Assembly: GCF_004209755.1 (NCBI RefSeq)
Contig: NZ_CP035913.1
Location: forward strand, 3,472,001 to 3,536,000
Direction of reading: 5' to 3'
Length of the DNA stretch: 64,000 bases
DNA from: Pseudoduganella lutea
GTDB lineage: Bacteria; Pseudomonadota; Gammaproteobacteria; Burkholderiales; Burkholderiaceae_D
Positions 28,938-36,337 of the stretch are shown one piece after another. Positions within the stretch are counted from its first letter, which is position 1, and each line of letters opens with the position of its first letter. A program made the translations under genes and the position numbers. The notes under the pieces are model-generated. The model saw nothing but the letters and a program-made list of their open reading frames with translations, made no database searches and was not told the DNA's origin.

Positions 28938-29683
28938 GAAACGGCGAACTGCGTCGCGGGGGAGGCCGTCACGGTGGCGGCAAACAGGTAACCGTTGCCC
29001 CATACCGTCTTGAGCAACCCGGGGCGGCGCGGATCGGGTTCCAGCTTCTTGCGCAGGCGGCTCACCTGGCTGTCGATGCTGCGGTCGAACGCCAGCGCGT
29101 CGCCGCTGCCGGTCAGGTCCATCAGCCGGTCGCGCGAAAGCACCGTGCCGGGATGCTCGACGAGCACGCGCAGCAGGCGGTACTCGGCGCTCGACAGTGC
29201 CGCCGGCTGGCCCTCCGGATCGAACAGTTCGTGCTTGCCCGTGTCGAGGAACCAGCCGTTGAACGCATAACCGTCGGCCGTTGTGACGGCGAACGCGGCA
29301 GGGGCGGCGGGGCGGCGCCAGCGGCGCAGCACCGTGCGGATGCGCGCCACCAGTTCCGGCGGGTCGAATGGCTTGACCACGTAATCGTCGGCCCCGCTGT
29401 CCAGGCCGGCCACCTTGTCGGCGGACGTGTGCATGGCCGTCAGCAGGATCACCGGCGTGTCGAGCGTGCCGCTGATGCGCCGGCACAGCGACAGGCCATC
29501 CTCGCCGGGCATCATCACGTCCAGCACGATCAGGTCGAAGCGTTCCTTCAGCAGCAGCGCGCCGGCCTGGGCGGCATCGGCGGCGGTGCTGACCGCCAGC
29601 CCTTGCCGGCGCAGGTAGGCGGCAAGGGAACTGCGGATGTCGGGGTGGTCGTCGACGACGAGGATATGGTCGGCTGCTGTCAT
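28934..29683 (-). CDS. OmpR-family response regulator (PfeR-like by context)
   Basis: A 249-residue regulator. The receiver domain (about 5-118) has the acidic pair in VVDDHPD, the phospho-acceptor Asp in LIVLDVMMPGEDG (about 53) and the lysine of VVKPFDP (about 103). A winged-helix DNA-binding domain (about 145-240) has LSSAEYRLLRVLVEHPGTVLSRDRL and GNGYLFAA. It is translationally coupled to the kinase. A Fur-like box lies about 20-35 bases before its start, and the neighbouring upstream genes are a siderophore uptake operon on the same strand. Confidence 0.9.
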   Translation of the reverse strand: MTAADHILVVDDHPDIRSSLAAYLRRQGLAVSTAADAAQAGALLLKERFDLIVLDVMMPGEDGLSLCRRISGTLDTPVILLTAMHTSADKVAGLDSGADDYVVKPFDPPELVARIRTVLRRWRRPAAPAAFAVTTADGYAFNGWFLDTGKHELFDPEGQPAALSSAEYRLLRVLVEHPGTVLSRDRLMDLTGSGDALAFDRSIDSQVSRLRKKLEPDPRRPGLLKTVWGNGYLFAATVTASPATQFAVS

Positions 29684-29700
29684 CGGGCTGCTCCGTCAAT

Positions 29701-29719
29701 GCGGATGATTCTCATTTAC
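29701..29719 (-). promoter_or_regulatory. Fur box before the two-component operon
   Basis: On the minus strand AATGAGAATCATC (29716-29704) matches 11 of 13 positions of the Fur core AATGATAATCATT. It lies in the 87-base gap between the DUF3325 gene and the response regulator. Confidence 0.6.
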
Positions 29720-29770
29720 AGGGCGTGATTGTAGCAGCGCCGCCGGCCCCGTGCCATGGCCGGCGAGACC

Positions 29771-30091
29771 TTACGCCAGCACCCACCCCACTGCGCCCAG
29801 CAGCGCCACGGCCGGCGCCGTCCACCGCACTGGCTGCGGCGCATAGGTCATCTGCAATCCGATGGCCAGCGCAGCGAAGGTCAGGAACCCCAGCCAGGCC
29901 AGGATGCCGACGGACGTGCCCCACGCCGCGATCGCCGGCACCAGGGCGACGGCCAGCAGCGCCCAGCCGCCGAGCCGCAGCGCCATCGCGGGAAATGCCT
30001 TGCCGTACACCTGCTCCTGGTGCCGCGCCATCGACAGCGACACGGCGGCCATTGCCGCATAGCTGAGTGCGAGTACGATCAGCGCTTTCAT
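29771..30091 (-). CDS. DUF3325 family membrane protein
   Basis: A 106-residue protein with three to four hydrophobic helices (about 2-20, 38-58, 60-82 and 90-106), matching the DUF3325 family that follows PepSY proteins in siderophore uptake operons. Its ATG overlaps the PepSY stop (ATGA). The role is unknown; co-occurrence suggests a part in handling ferri-siderophores at the inner membrane. Confidence 0.75.
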   Translation of the reverse strand: MKALIVLALSYAAMAAVSLSMARHQEQVYGKAFPAMALRLGGWALLAVALVPAIAAWGTSVGILAWLGFLTFAALAIGLQMTYAPQPVRWTAPAVALLGAVGWVLA

Positions 30092-31755
30092 GGCGTCACC
30101 TCCTTCAACGGGGCCGGTACGACCTGCGCAACCGGCCGGTCCTTGCGGACCAGGTGCCGGGCGATCCAGCCGAACAGCGCGGCGATCGCCAGCATCGCGA
30201 AATCGAAGCCCACGATGCCGGCCTGGCCGAGCGGAATGCTGGTGAACAGGCCATGCCCGCCTGTGACCGGATTGACGATCGGCAGCAGCACGAACAGCAC
30301 GACGATCGCGATGCATTGCTCTTTCCACGCCGACCTTGCCGGCCGCAGCGCCGCATGCACGAGCGCAGCCAGCCATGCGAGGAAGAAGCCGTTGATTTCC
30401 CACGCGGCCCGTTCCGCCATCTCCACCGGCAGCAGGCGGTTGAGCCAGAAGTAGGCGCCGGTCGCCAGCGCCAGGCCGGTGATGACGCCGATGTTCGTGA
30501 CTTCCACTACGCGGTGGCCGAACGGCGTGCGGCCCAGTTTCCTGCGCTCCGGCGCCCGCTTGACGACCCACAGCACGAGGCCCGTGGCCACCATCGCGGT
30601 ACCGACCACGCCGGACAGGAACAGCAGCCAGCGCACGGCGGGTCCGGCGAAGCGGCCCATGTGGGCACTGGCGAACACGTTGCCGACCGCGCTTGCGGCC
30701 GATGGCGTCGGCAGCGGCGGGCGTTCCTTGATCTTGCCGGTGGCGGCGTCGAAGACGAGCCGTTCGGAGGCGCCGCGCGTCGTCAGGCTGTCGCTGCCAT
30801 GCGCGCGCAGCTCCACCGTCGCACCCGGCTTGTTGGGGCGGTTGACCGTGATGCGGCCCACTGCATGCTCCGGCCACGCGTTGCGTGCCTGCGCCATCAT
30901 CGGGCCGATGGCCGCCGCCAGGTCGACAGGCGCGGCATCGGCGGCACCGCCGCGCGACCGGCCACCGCGGCCTTCACGCCCCTCCTTGCCCTCGCCCTCG
31001 CGCTGCTGCTGCGCACCCGCCACCATCCCGCGCCGCTCCATGTTGTAGGCTTGCCGGTCGCCGTCATAGGCGATTTCCGCGCCCCAGGGCATCAGCATCG
31101 CCATGAGCAGCAGCAGGCCGGAGAAGGTGATCATGATGTGGAACGGCAGCGCCAGCACGGCCGTCGCATTGTGCGCGTCCAGCCACGAGCGCTGGCCCTT
31201 CTTCGGCCGGAACGTGAAGAAATCGGTAAAGATCTTCTTGTGCGTGATGACGCCGCTGATGATCGCCACGAACATGAACATGGTGGCGATGCCCACGATC
31301 CAGCGGCCCGTCGCGCGGTCCATGGCGTGCAGCTCGAAGTGGAAGCGGTAGAGGAAATTGCCGCCGCGTGTTTCACGCGCCTCGATCTTTTCGCCGGTGG
31401 CGGCATCGAGCTCGGCGCGCTTCGTGCCGGCGCGGCCGGCCGCGGCATTCCTGTCGCGCCAGCTGGCCGACACGGTGGTCTGCCGCTCGTTCGGCATCTC
31501 CAGTGTCCACGTATTCGCGGCCGGCGCCAGCTTCTGCATGCCCGCGAGCGCCACCGCCGCCGTCTGCGCGGCATCCGCGCCGGGCACGGAGGCGTGCAGC
31601 TCCGGCTTCATCCACAGGTTCACTTCGTCGAGGAAGTAGCTGAGCGTGCCCGTGAAGAACACCGCGTACAGCAGCCAGCCCAGCACGATGCCGGTCCATG
31701 TGTGCAGCCACGACATCGACTGGCGGATGCCTTCCGGTTTGCCGTCGGGCCTCAT
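30088..31755 (-). CDS. PepSY-associated transmembrane protein (putative siderophore-iron reductase)
   Basis: A 555-residue inner-membrane protein of the PepSY-TM family. The start is taken at MRPDGKPEGIRQSMSW because the conserved first helix (SWLHTWTGIVLGWLLYAVFF, about 14-33) follows; the longer open frame upstream overlaps DUF3649 and is not coding. Further helices sit around residues 180-200, 225-250, 385-405 and 440-545, with a periplasmic PepSY domain between. Conserved His residues in helices fit the idea that the family moves electrons to ferri-siderophores; this is a hypothesis for the family. Coupled by ATGA overlaps to both neighbours. Confidence 0.85.
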   Translation of the reverse strand: MRPDGKPEGIRQSMSWLHTWTGIVLGWLLYAVFFTGTLSYFLDEVNLWMKPELHASVPGADAAQTAAVALAGMQKLAPAANTWTLEMPNERQTTVSASWRDRNAAAGRAGTKRAELDAATGEKIEARETRGGNFLYRFHFELHAMDRATGRWIVGIATMFMFVAIISGVITHKKIFTDFFTFRPKKGQRSWLDAHNATAVLALPFHIMITFSGLLLLMAMLMPWGAEIAYDGDRQAYNMERRGMVAGAQQQREGEGKEGREGRGGRSRGGAADAAPVDLAAAIGPMMAQARNAWPEHAVGRITVNRPNKPGATVELRAHGSDSLTTRGASERLVFDAATGKIKERPPLPTPSAASAVGNVFASAHMGRFAGPAVRWLLFLSGVVGTAMVATGLVLWVVKRAPERRKLGRTPFGHRVVEVTNIGVITGLALATGAYFWLNRLLPVEMAERAAWEINGFFLAWLAALVHAALRPARSAWKEQCIAIVVLFVLLPIVNPVTGGHGLFTSIPLGQAGIVGFDFAMLAIAALFGWIARHLVRKDRPVAQVVPAPLKEVTP

Positions 31756-32069
31756 GCCGCACCCCCTGCGCCGGCCCGCGCCAGCCACGTCAATGCCGCC
31801 AGCAACGCCGTGGACAACACGATGCCGAGCCACGCACGGCGCGTGCTCGCCACCGCGAATACCCAGAGGGCGGCGCACAGGTGCACCACGAACGACGACA
31901 TGGTGGCGGTGGTGACGGCGTCCACGCGGGACATGCCGGTCTGTTGCAGCCACAGGCTCATGGACGCGGCCCAGGCGGCCGCCAGCGCATAGCCGCCGAA
32001 GATGGCCGCCACGCTGCGCGACGCGACCCGCCACCGGTAGGAGGCGGGCAGGGGAGTGTTCTTGCTCAC
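31752..32069 (-). CDS. DUF3649 family membrane protein
   Basis: A 105-residue protein with three hydrophobic helices (about 18-38, 55-76 and 82-98), matching the DUF3649 family that sits between TonB-dependent siderophore receptors and PepSY proteins. The start follows the receptor stop by 37 bases and its end overlaps the PepSY start. Function unknown; iron-uptake accessory by context. Confidence 0.75.
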   Translation of the reverse strand: MSKNTPLPASYRWRVASRSVAAIFGGYALAAAWAASMSLWLQQTGMSRVDAVTTATMSSFVVHLCAALWVFAVASTRRAWLGIVLSTALLAALTWLARAGAGGAA

Positions 32070-32106
32070 GATAGTTCTTTCAGGGCGAGGCAGGGTCGAT
32101 GTGGCA

Positions 32107-34323
32107 TCAGAACGACGAAGTCAGGCTCACGAACAGCGAGCGGCCCGCTTCGTTGTACGAGGCTGCGCCGGACGTGCCATTGGTGCTTTCGCGGAACAGG
32201 CGCTCGTCGAACAGGTTGTTGATGCCGGCGCGCAGGCGCAGGTTCTTCGTGAACGCGTAACCGGCGCTCACGCCCCACACGCTGTACGGGTCCAGCGTGT
32301 TGAGGGCGTCGCCGGTGGCCGCGGCGCCTTGCGTGGTCAGCTTGCGCGGTTCCTGCTTGCCGTACCAGGTGCCGGTGAACAGCAGCGACACCTTGTCGTT
32401 GACCTGCCAGTCGAGCGATGTATTCAATGTGAACTCGGGGATCACCGACAGCGGCTCGCCCGTGGTCTTGTTCTCGTTCTCAATCATGTACGTGAGGTTG
32501 TTGATGAACTTCACGCCGCGGCCGAACGGGATCGTCACGTTGCCCTCGACACCCTGCACGACGGCCTTCGGCGCGTTCTCCCACTGGAACAGGCGGCCAT
32601 TGGCCGACGTGTTGCCGAGCAGGCTGTCCATGCCGCCCACGATCTTGTTGCGGTAATCGTTGTGGAAATAAGTCACGCTGGCACTGTGGCCGGCGTCGCT
32701 CCAGCCGATGCCGATTTCCTTGTTGACCGATGTTTCCGCTTCGAGGTTGTCGTTGCCGCGCAGGTAGCAGCCGCCGCCCAAATTCGGGTTGTTGACCGGG
32801 CAGCCGTTGCCGCGCGTGTAGTACAGGTAGTTCGGATTCGACTGGTACAGGTTGGGCGCCTTGAACGCCCGCGCGATGCCGCCCTTGATCGTGATGGTCG
32901 GCGTCAGCGAGTACGAGGCGTTCAGGCTGGGGCTCCAGTTGGTGCCGAACTGGCTGTGCTTGTCGAAGCGCAGGCCGGGCGTCAGCATCAGGTCATTGGT
33001 CACGCCGATATTGTCTTCCACGTACACGGCATAGGTTTCGGCATCGGCCTTGCCGTCGCGGTTCGTCGCGGCGAGGCCGGGGATCGCGGTGGCCGTCTGT
33101 GTCATCGAATACGGGTCGTCCAGCTTTTCCTGGCGCACGTCGAAGCCCACCGTCATCATCTGCGACAGGCCGAACAGCTTGCCCGGGATGTTCAGTTCAC
33201 CGTTCAGGATAGTGTTTTCCAGTTCGGACGTGGACCACGACGTGGCATTTGAAATACTGCCTTCCGGGCCGCCGGCCAGGCCTTCGTTCAGGCGCGTGTT
33301 ATCGGTATTTTCCCACTGCACCGACAGCTTCGACGTGCCGAAATCCCACTTGCCGCGGTGCGTCAGCGCGGCGGTACGGCGGATCATCACGTTCGTCTCG
33401 GCGCCGGCATTGGCCAGTTCGCCCAGCAGCGGCGTGCCCGTGGCATTGACCGCGCGGTCGCCCGCGTAGATATTGCCCTGGCGGGAAAAGCCCGATTCCA
33501 GTTCCAGCACCTGCCCCGGCGCCAGGTCCCAGCGCAGCAGGCCGCCCACGTCGCGGTTGCGCACGCCTTCGCGGCCGGCCGGCGGGATCGCGCCATCGGC
33601 CGTGTTTTCCGGCGTGGCATTGATCGACAGATCGTCCGCATCGGTCTTGTTCACGTTACCGAACACCCGGAACGAGAACTTGCCGGCCAGCGGACCGGAA
33701 AGGTTGAAGCCCAGGCGCTTCGTCGAGCTTTCCTCGCCGTGTTCCGGGGCCAGCGCGTACGCGGTGACGGAGCCGGACAGCTTGTCGCCCGGCGCCTTCG
33801 TGATGATGTTGACCACGCCGCCGGCGGCGCCCGAACCGTAGCGCGCGGCGGCCGGGCCGCGCAGCACTTCGATGCGCTCCACCAGTTCGGCCGGCACCCA
33901 GTTCGTGTCGCCGCGCGAATTGCGCTCGCCGCTGCGACCCATCCGCACCGAGTTGCGCGACGTGACCGGCTTGCCGTCGACGAGGATCAGCGTGTTTTCC
34001 GGGCCCATGCCGCGCAGGTCGATCTGGCGGTTGTTGCCGTACTGGCCCGTCGAGCTGTTGCCGGTGAGATTCACCCCGGGCATCGTGCGGATGATCTCGG
34101 AAAGGTCGTTGGCCGGCGGGCGCGCTTCGATATCGGCGGCGGTGATCGTCGATACGCCTGGCGCCTGCTTCAGTTCCTCCTCGGCGGTGGCGGTCACCTG
34201 CACTTCGGCCAGTTGCTGTTCGGGAGCAACCTGGGCCGGGGCCGTGCTGGTCGCCCACGCGCATGTTAAAAACGCCACGCGGAGAGCAGTGGCGAGCGGG
34301 GTGGGTTGCAGAGTGTGAGTCAT
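32107..34323 (-). CDS. TonB-dependent catecholate siderophore receptor (FepA/PfeA type)
   Basis: A 738-residue outer-membrane receptor with a signal peptide (cleaved near residue 28, STAPA), a TonB-box region (EVQVTA), a plug domain (about 50-175) and a 22-strand barrel ending in the C-terminal Phe (LFVSLTSSF). The plug segment with GQYGNNRQIDLRGMGPENT and NSVRMGRSGERNSRGDTNWVP is characteristic of the FepA/BfeA/PfeA enterobactin branch. A Fur box lies 88 bases upstream, and the operon continues with DUF3649, PepSY and DUF3325. The likely ligand is an enterobactin-type catecholate. Confidence 0.9.
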   Translation of the reverse strand: MTHTLQPTPLATALRVAFLTCAWATSTAPAQVAPEQQLAEVQVTATAEEELKQAPGVSTITAADIEARPPANDLSEIIRTMPGVNLTGNSSTGQYGNNRQIDLRGMGPENTLILVDGKPVTSRNSVRMGRSGERNSRGDTNWVPAELVERIEVLRGPAAARYGSGAAGGVVNIITKAPGDKLSGSVTAYALAPEHGEESSTKRLGFNLSGPLAGKFSFRVFGNVNKTDADDLSINATPENTADGAIPPAGREGVRNRDVGGLLRWDLAPGQVLELESGFSRQGNIYAGDRAVNATGTPLLGELANAGAETNVMIRRTAALTHRGKWDFGTSKLSVQWENTDNTRLNEGLAGGPEGSISNATSWSTSELENTILNGELNIPGKLFGLSQMMTVGFDVRQEKLDDPYSMTQTATAIPGLAATNRDGKADAETYAVYVEDNIGVTNDLMLTPGLRFDKHSQFGTNWSPSLNASYSLTPTITIKGGIARAFKAPNLYQSNPNYLYYTRGNGCPVNNPNLGGGCYLRGNDNLEAETSVNKEIGIGWSDAGHSASVTYFHNDYRNKIVGGMDSLLGNTSANGRLFQWENAPKAVVQGVEGNVTIPFGRGVKFINNLTYMIENENKTTGEPLSVIPEFTLNTSLDWQVNDKVSLLFTGTWYGKQEPRKLTTQGAAATGDALNTLDPYSVWGVSAGYAFTKNLRLRAGINNLFDERLFRESTNGTSGAASYNEAGRSLFVSLTSSF

Positions 34324-34406
34324 TTCCTGGTCCTGTGTTGTAACGGTTCCGCGATCGCTGCCTGCCTCCGAACATGGCTATCGGCAACATCCCGATCGCG
34401 CGCAAC

Positions 34407-34425
34407 TGAGAATGATACTCATTTA
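34407..34425 (-). promoter_or_regulatory. Fur box before the siderophore receptor
   Basis: TGAGAATGATACTCATTTA; the core AATGATACTCATT matches 12 of 13 positions of the Fur core. It is placed between the receptor and the divergent sugar-acid operon. Confidence 0.8.
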
Positions 34426-34559
34426 GTTCCTTAAAAGTTTGTCAAAGTGTGGCAGCCGGCAGGGCAGCGACTGCGGTGCAGTCCGTGCCGTGGCATGGGA
34501 AACGTGCCTGGAACGGCTCGGCGGCATTTGGCAATCCCTCGAATGCGGCCGATTTTTTG

Positions 34560-34588
34560 TTGACTTCGCAAAAAGGCGTGATTACACT
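34560..34588 (+). promoter_or_regulatory. Sigma-70 promoter of the GPH transporter operon
   Basis: TTGACT (34560-34565) and TACACT (34583-34588) with a 17-base spacer. The operator TGTTAGCGCTATCA starts ten bases downstream, over the expected transcription start. The rest of the 600-base gap 34324-34924 holds the Fur box, a second operator copy, a leader ORF and two hairpins. Confidence 0.75.
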
Positions 34589-34597
34589 ATTTGCATC

Positions 34598-34611
34598 TGT
34601 TAGCGCTATCA
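34598..34611. promoter_or_regulatory. LacI/GntR-type operator O1
   Basis: TGTTAGCGCTATCA, with the central TAGCGCTA palindrome typical of LacI-family sites. The identical sequence, inverted, stands before gntK at 39240-39253. Both begin nine bases after a -10 element. Confidence 0.85.
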
Positions 34612-34665
34612 GAGCCAGGTTGAAAATCACGGGAAACCCGGTCGCGCTGACGAGGACAAGATAAC

Positions 34666-34679
34666 TGTTAGCGCTGCCA
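34666..34679. promoter_or_regulatory. LacI/GntR-type operator O2
   Basis: TGTTAGCGCTGCCA, a second copy 68 bases downstream of O1 (two mismatches in the right half). A pair at this spacing could allow looping or cooperative repression. Confidence 0.65.
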
Positions 34680-34726
34680 GCATGTCCGCGAAGACGGACG
34701 ACGGCACGATGCAGGAGGAGACGACA

Positions 34727-34807
34727 ATGCTGCACACCAAGCCACCCGCCACCACCGCTGCGGCACGCATGCCGCGCCTGCTGGTGCATCACGCCGGGGC
34801 AGCATGA
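34727..34807 (+). CDS. 26-aa leader ORF with a strong ribosome site
   Basis: ATG 34727 is preceded by GCAGGAGGAG at ideal distance and opens 26 codons (begins MLHTKPPATTAAARM, ends HHAGAA). It lies downstream of both operators and upstream of two terminator-like hairpins and the transporter gene. It may be a leader peptide coupled to attenuation, or the 5' remnant of a lost gene that once headed this operon. Codon composition alone cannot decide. Confidence 0.4.
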   Translation: MLHTKPPATTAAARMPRLLVHHAGAA

Positions 34808-34827
34808 CGGAAGGTCCGATGGGCGGA

Positions 34828-34858
34828 CCGGGTTACACTTTCCCGGTCTGTTTTTTCT
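34828..34858 (+). terminator. First terminator-like hairpin in the transporter leader
   Basis: GACCGGG / CCCGGTC with a loop of about 9 bases, then TGTTTTTT. It lies between the leader ORF and the GPH gene. Confidence 0.55.
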
Positions 34859-34860
34859 GT

Positions 34861-34897
34861 GCGGGTGGACAAATGGTCCGCCCGCGCAGTTTTTTTT
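34861..34897 (+). terminator. Second terminator-like hairpin in the transporter leader
   Basis: GCGGGTGGAC / GTCCGCCCGC (one G-T pair) around AAATG, followed by GCAG and eight Ts. It ends about 28 bases before the transporter start, so read-through must be allowed when the operon is expressed. Confidence 0.6.
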
Positions 34898-34924
34898 CGT
34901 GCAGGCCTTCCGAGTGAGAACCCC

Positions 34925-36337
34925 TTGAACAATCACGTCAACAAGCGCCTGCCCTGGCGCGAAAAGATCAGCTACGGCATCGCCGACATGGGGTTCAATT
35001 TCTATTGGACCAATATCGCCACGTTCCTGCTGTTTTTCTATACCGAGGTCTTCGGCATCTCGGCGGCGGCCGCGGCGTCGATGATGTTCTCGATCAAGCT
35101 GATCAACGCCTTCACCGATCCGATGATCGGTGCCCTGGCCGACCGCACCACGACCCGCTTCGGCAAGTTCCGGCCTTACCTGGTGTGGATGGCCGTGCCG
35201 CTGGGCTGTGCCGCCGTGCTCACCTATACCACGCCCGACCTGGAAGGCAACGGCCGCCTGTATTGGGCCTACGGAACGTATCTGCTGATGATGGTCTGCT
35301 ACACGGCGATCAACATTCCGTACAACGCGCTGTCCGGCGTCATGTCGGCCGATCCGCAGGAGCGCTCCACCATCAACGGCCTGCGCTTCATCTGCGCGTT
35401 CGGCGGCAGCATGCTGGTCACGGCCGCTACCCCGTGGATGGTGGAGGCGTTCGGCAAGGGTAACGACGAGCGGGGCTGGCAGCTGACGATGGCCGCCTGG
35501 GCGGTGGCAGCGTGCGTGATGTTCCTGATCGCGTTCTTCAACACGCGCGAACGCATCGCGCCGCCGCCGCAGCAAAAGACCAACGTGATGCAGGATGTGC
35601 GCGACCTGTCCCGCAACGGACCCTGGGTGGTGCTGTTCTTCCTGGCGCTGATCATCATGGTCACGATCACGCTGCGCACCACCACCGCCGCCTATTACTT
35701 CAAGTATGTCGTGGGCCAGCCGGAGCAGATGGGCACGTTCGTTTCCGTCTACATGTTTGCCGCCGCTGTAGGTGCCGCCGCGTCGCCGCTGATGACACGC
35801 TTCATCGACAAGAAGAAGCTGATGATCATCCTGATGAGCACCACGGCCGTGCTGTCCGCCGCCTACTTCTTCATCCCGCCGGACCAGGTGTGGCTGATGT
35901 TCGTGCTGCAGGCATGCATGGGCCTCGTGCTGGGGCCGAAATCGCCGCTGGCCTTCTCGATGTATGCCGACACGGCCGACTACAACGAATGGCGCACCGG
36001 CCGCCGGGCCACGGCGATGACGTTCGCCGCCGCCACGTTCTCGCAAAAGCTGGGCACGGCGCTGGCCGTGGCCGTGATCGGCGCGCTGTTCACCACGCTG
36101 GGCTATGTGCCGAACGCCACGCAAAGCCCCGATTCCACGGCCGGCATCGTGTGGCTGATGTCGCTGATTCCCGCCGCCTTCGCGCTGCTGGCCGTGGGCG
36201 TAATGTGCTGCTACCACCTCGACGCGGCCACGCTGCGCACCATCCAGCTTGATCTCGCCGCGCGCAAGCCGGCATCCGATAGTCCAGATTCCGGAGAAGA
36301 ACCCGATGCATTCCCCACTCCTTCGCCCGTCCGCTGA
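34925..36337 (+). CDS. GPH-family sugar (acid) transporter
   Basis: A 470-residue, 12-helix carrier of the glycoside-pentoside-hexuronide cation symporter family. The first helix block is [15 protein letters not shown] (about 11-25), and the family loop motif reads [21 protein letters not shown] (about 60-80). TTG 34925 is taken as the start because an earlier GTG lies inside the second leader hairpin. It overlaps the GH94 gene by 32 bases, so the two are translated together. Cellobionate or another beta-glucosyl sugar acid is the inferred substrate from the operon partners. Confidence 0.82.
   Translation: MNNHVNKRLPWREKISYGIADMGFNFYWTNIATFLLFFYTEVFGISAAAAASMMFSIKLINAFTDPMIGALADRTTTRFGKFRPYLVWMAVPLGCAAVLTYTTPDLEGNGRLYWAYGTYLLMMVCYTAINIPYNALSGVMSADPQERSTINGLRFICAFGGSMLVTAATPWMVEAFGKGNDERGWQLTMAAWAVAACVMFLIAFFNTRERIAPPPQQKTNVMQDVRDLSRNGPWVVLFFLALIIMVTITLRTTTAAYYFKYVVGQPEQMGTFVSVYMFAAAVGAAASPLMTRFIDKKKLMIILMSTTAVLSAAYFFIPPDQVWLMFVLQACMGLVLGPKSPLAFSMYADTADYNEWRTGRRATAMTFAAATFSQKLGTALAVAVIGALFTTLGYVPNATQSPDSTAGIVWLMSLIPAAFALLAVGVMCCYHLDAATLRTIQLDLAARKPASDSPDSGEEPDAFPTPSPVR

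Noticed and set aside
27582..29699. A single 705-codon frame covering both kinase and regulator
   Set aside because: Its first 250 codons read the regulator gene in the wrong frame. The regulator and kinase are separate genes overlapping by GTGA.
30088..32034. A 648-codon version of the PepSY protein
   Set aside because: The first 93 codons read DUF3649 out of frame and lack a membrane signal; the conserved start is at 31755.
34449..34664. A 71-codon frame in the gap before the transporter
   Set aside because: It runs through the promoter and operator and has no ribosome site or recognisable protein features.
34828..34897. A riboswitch in the transporter leader
   Set aside because: The two hairpins resemble plain terminators; no known aptamer core could be recognised, so only attenuation or a leftover terminator is proposed.
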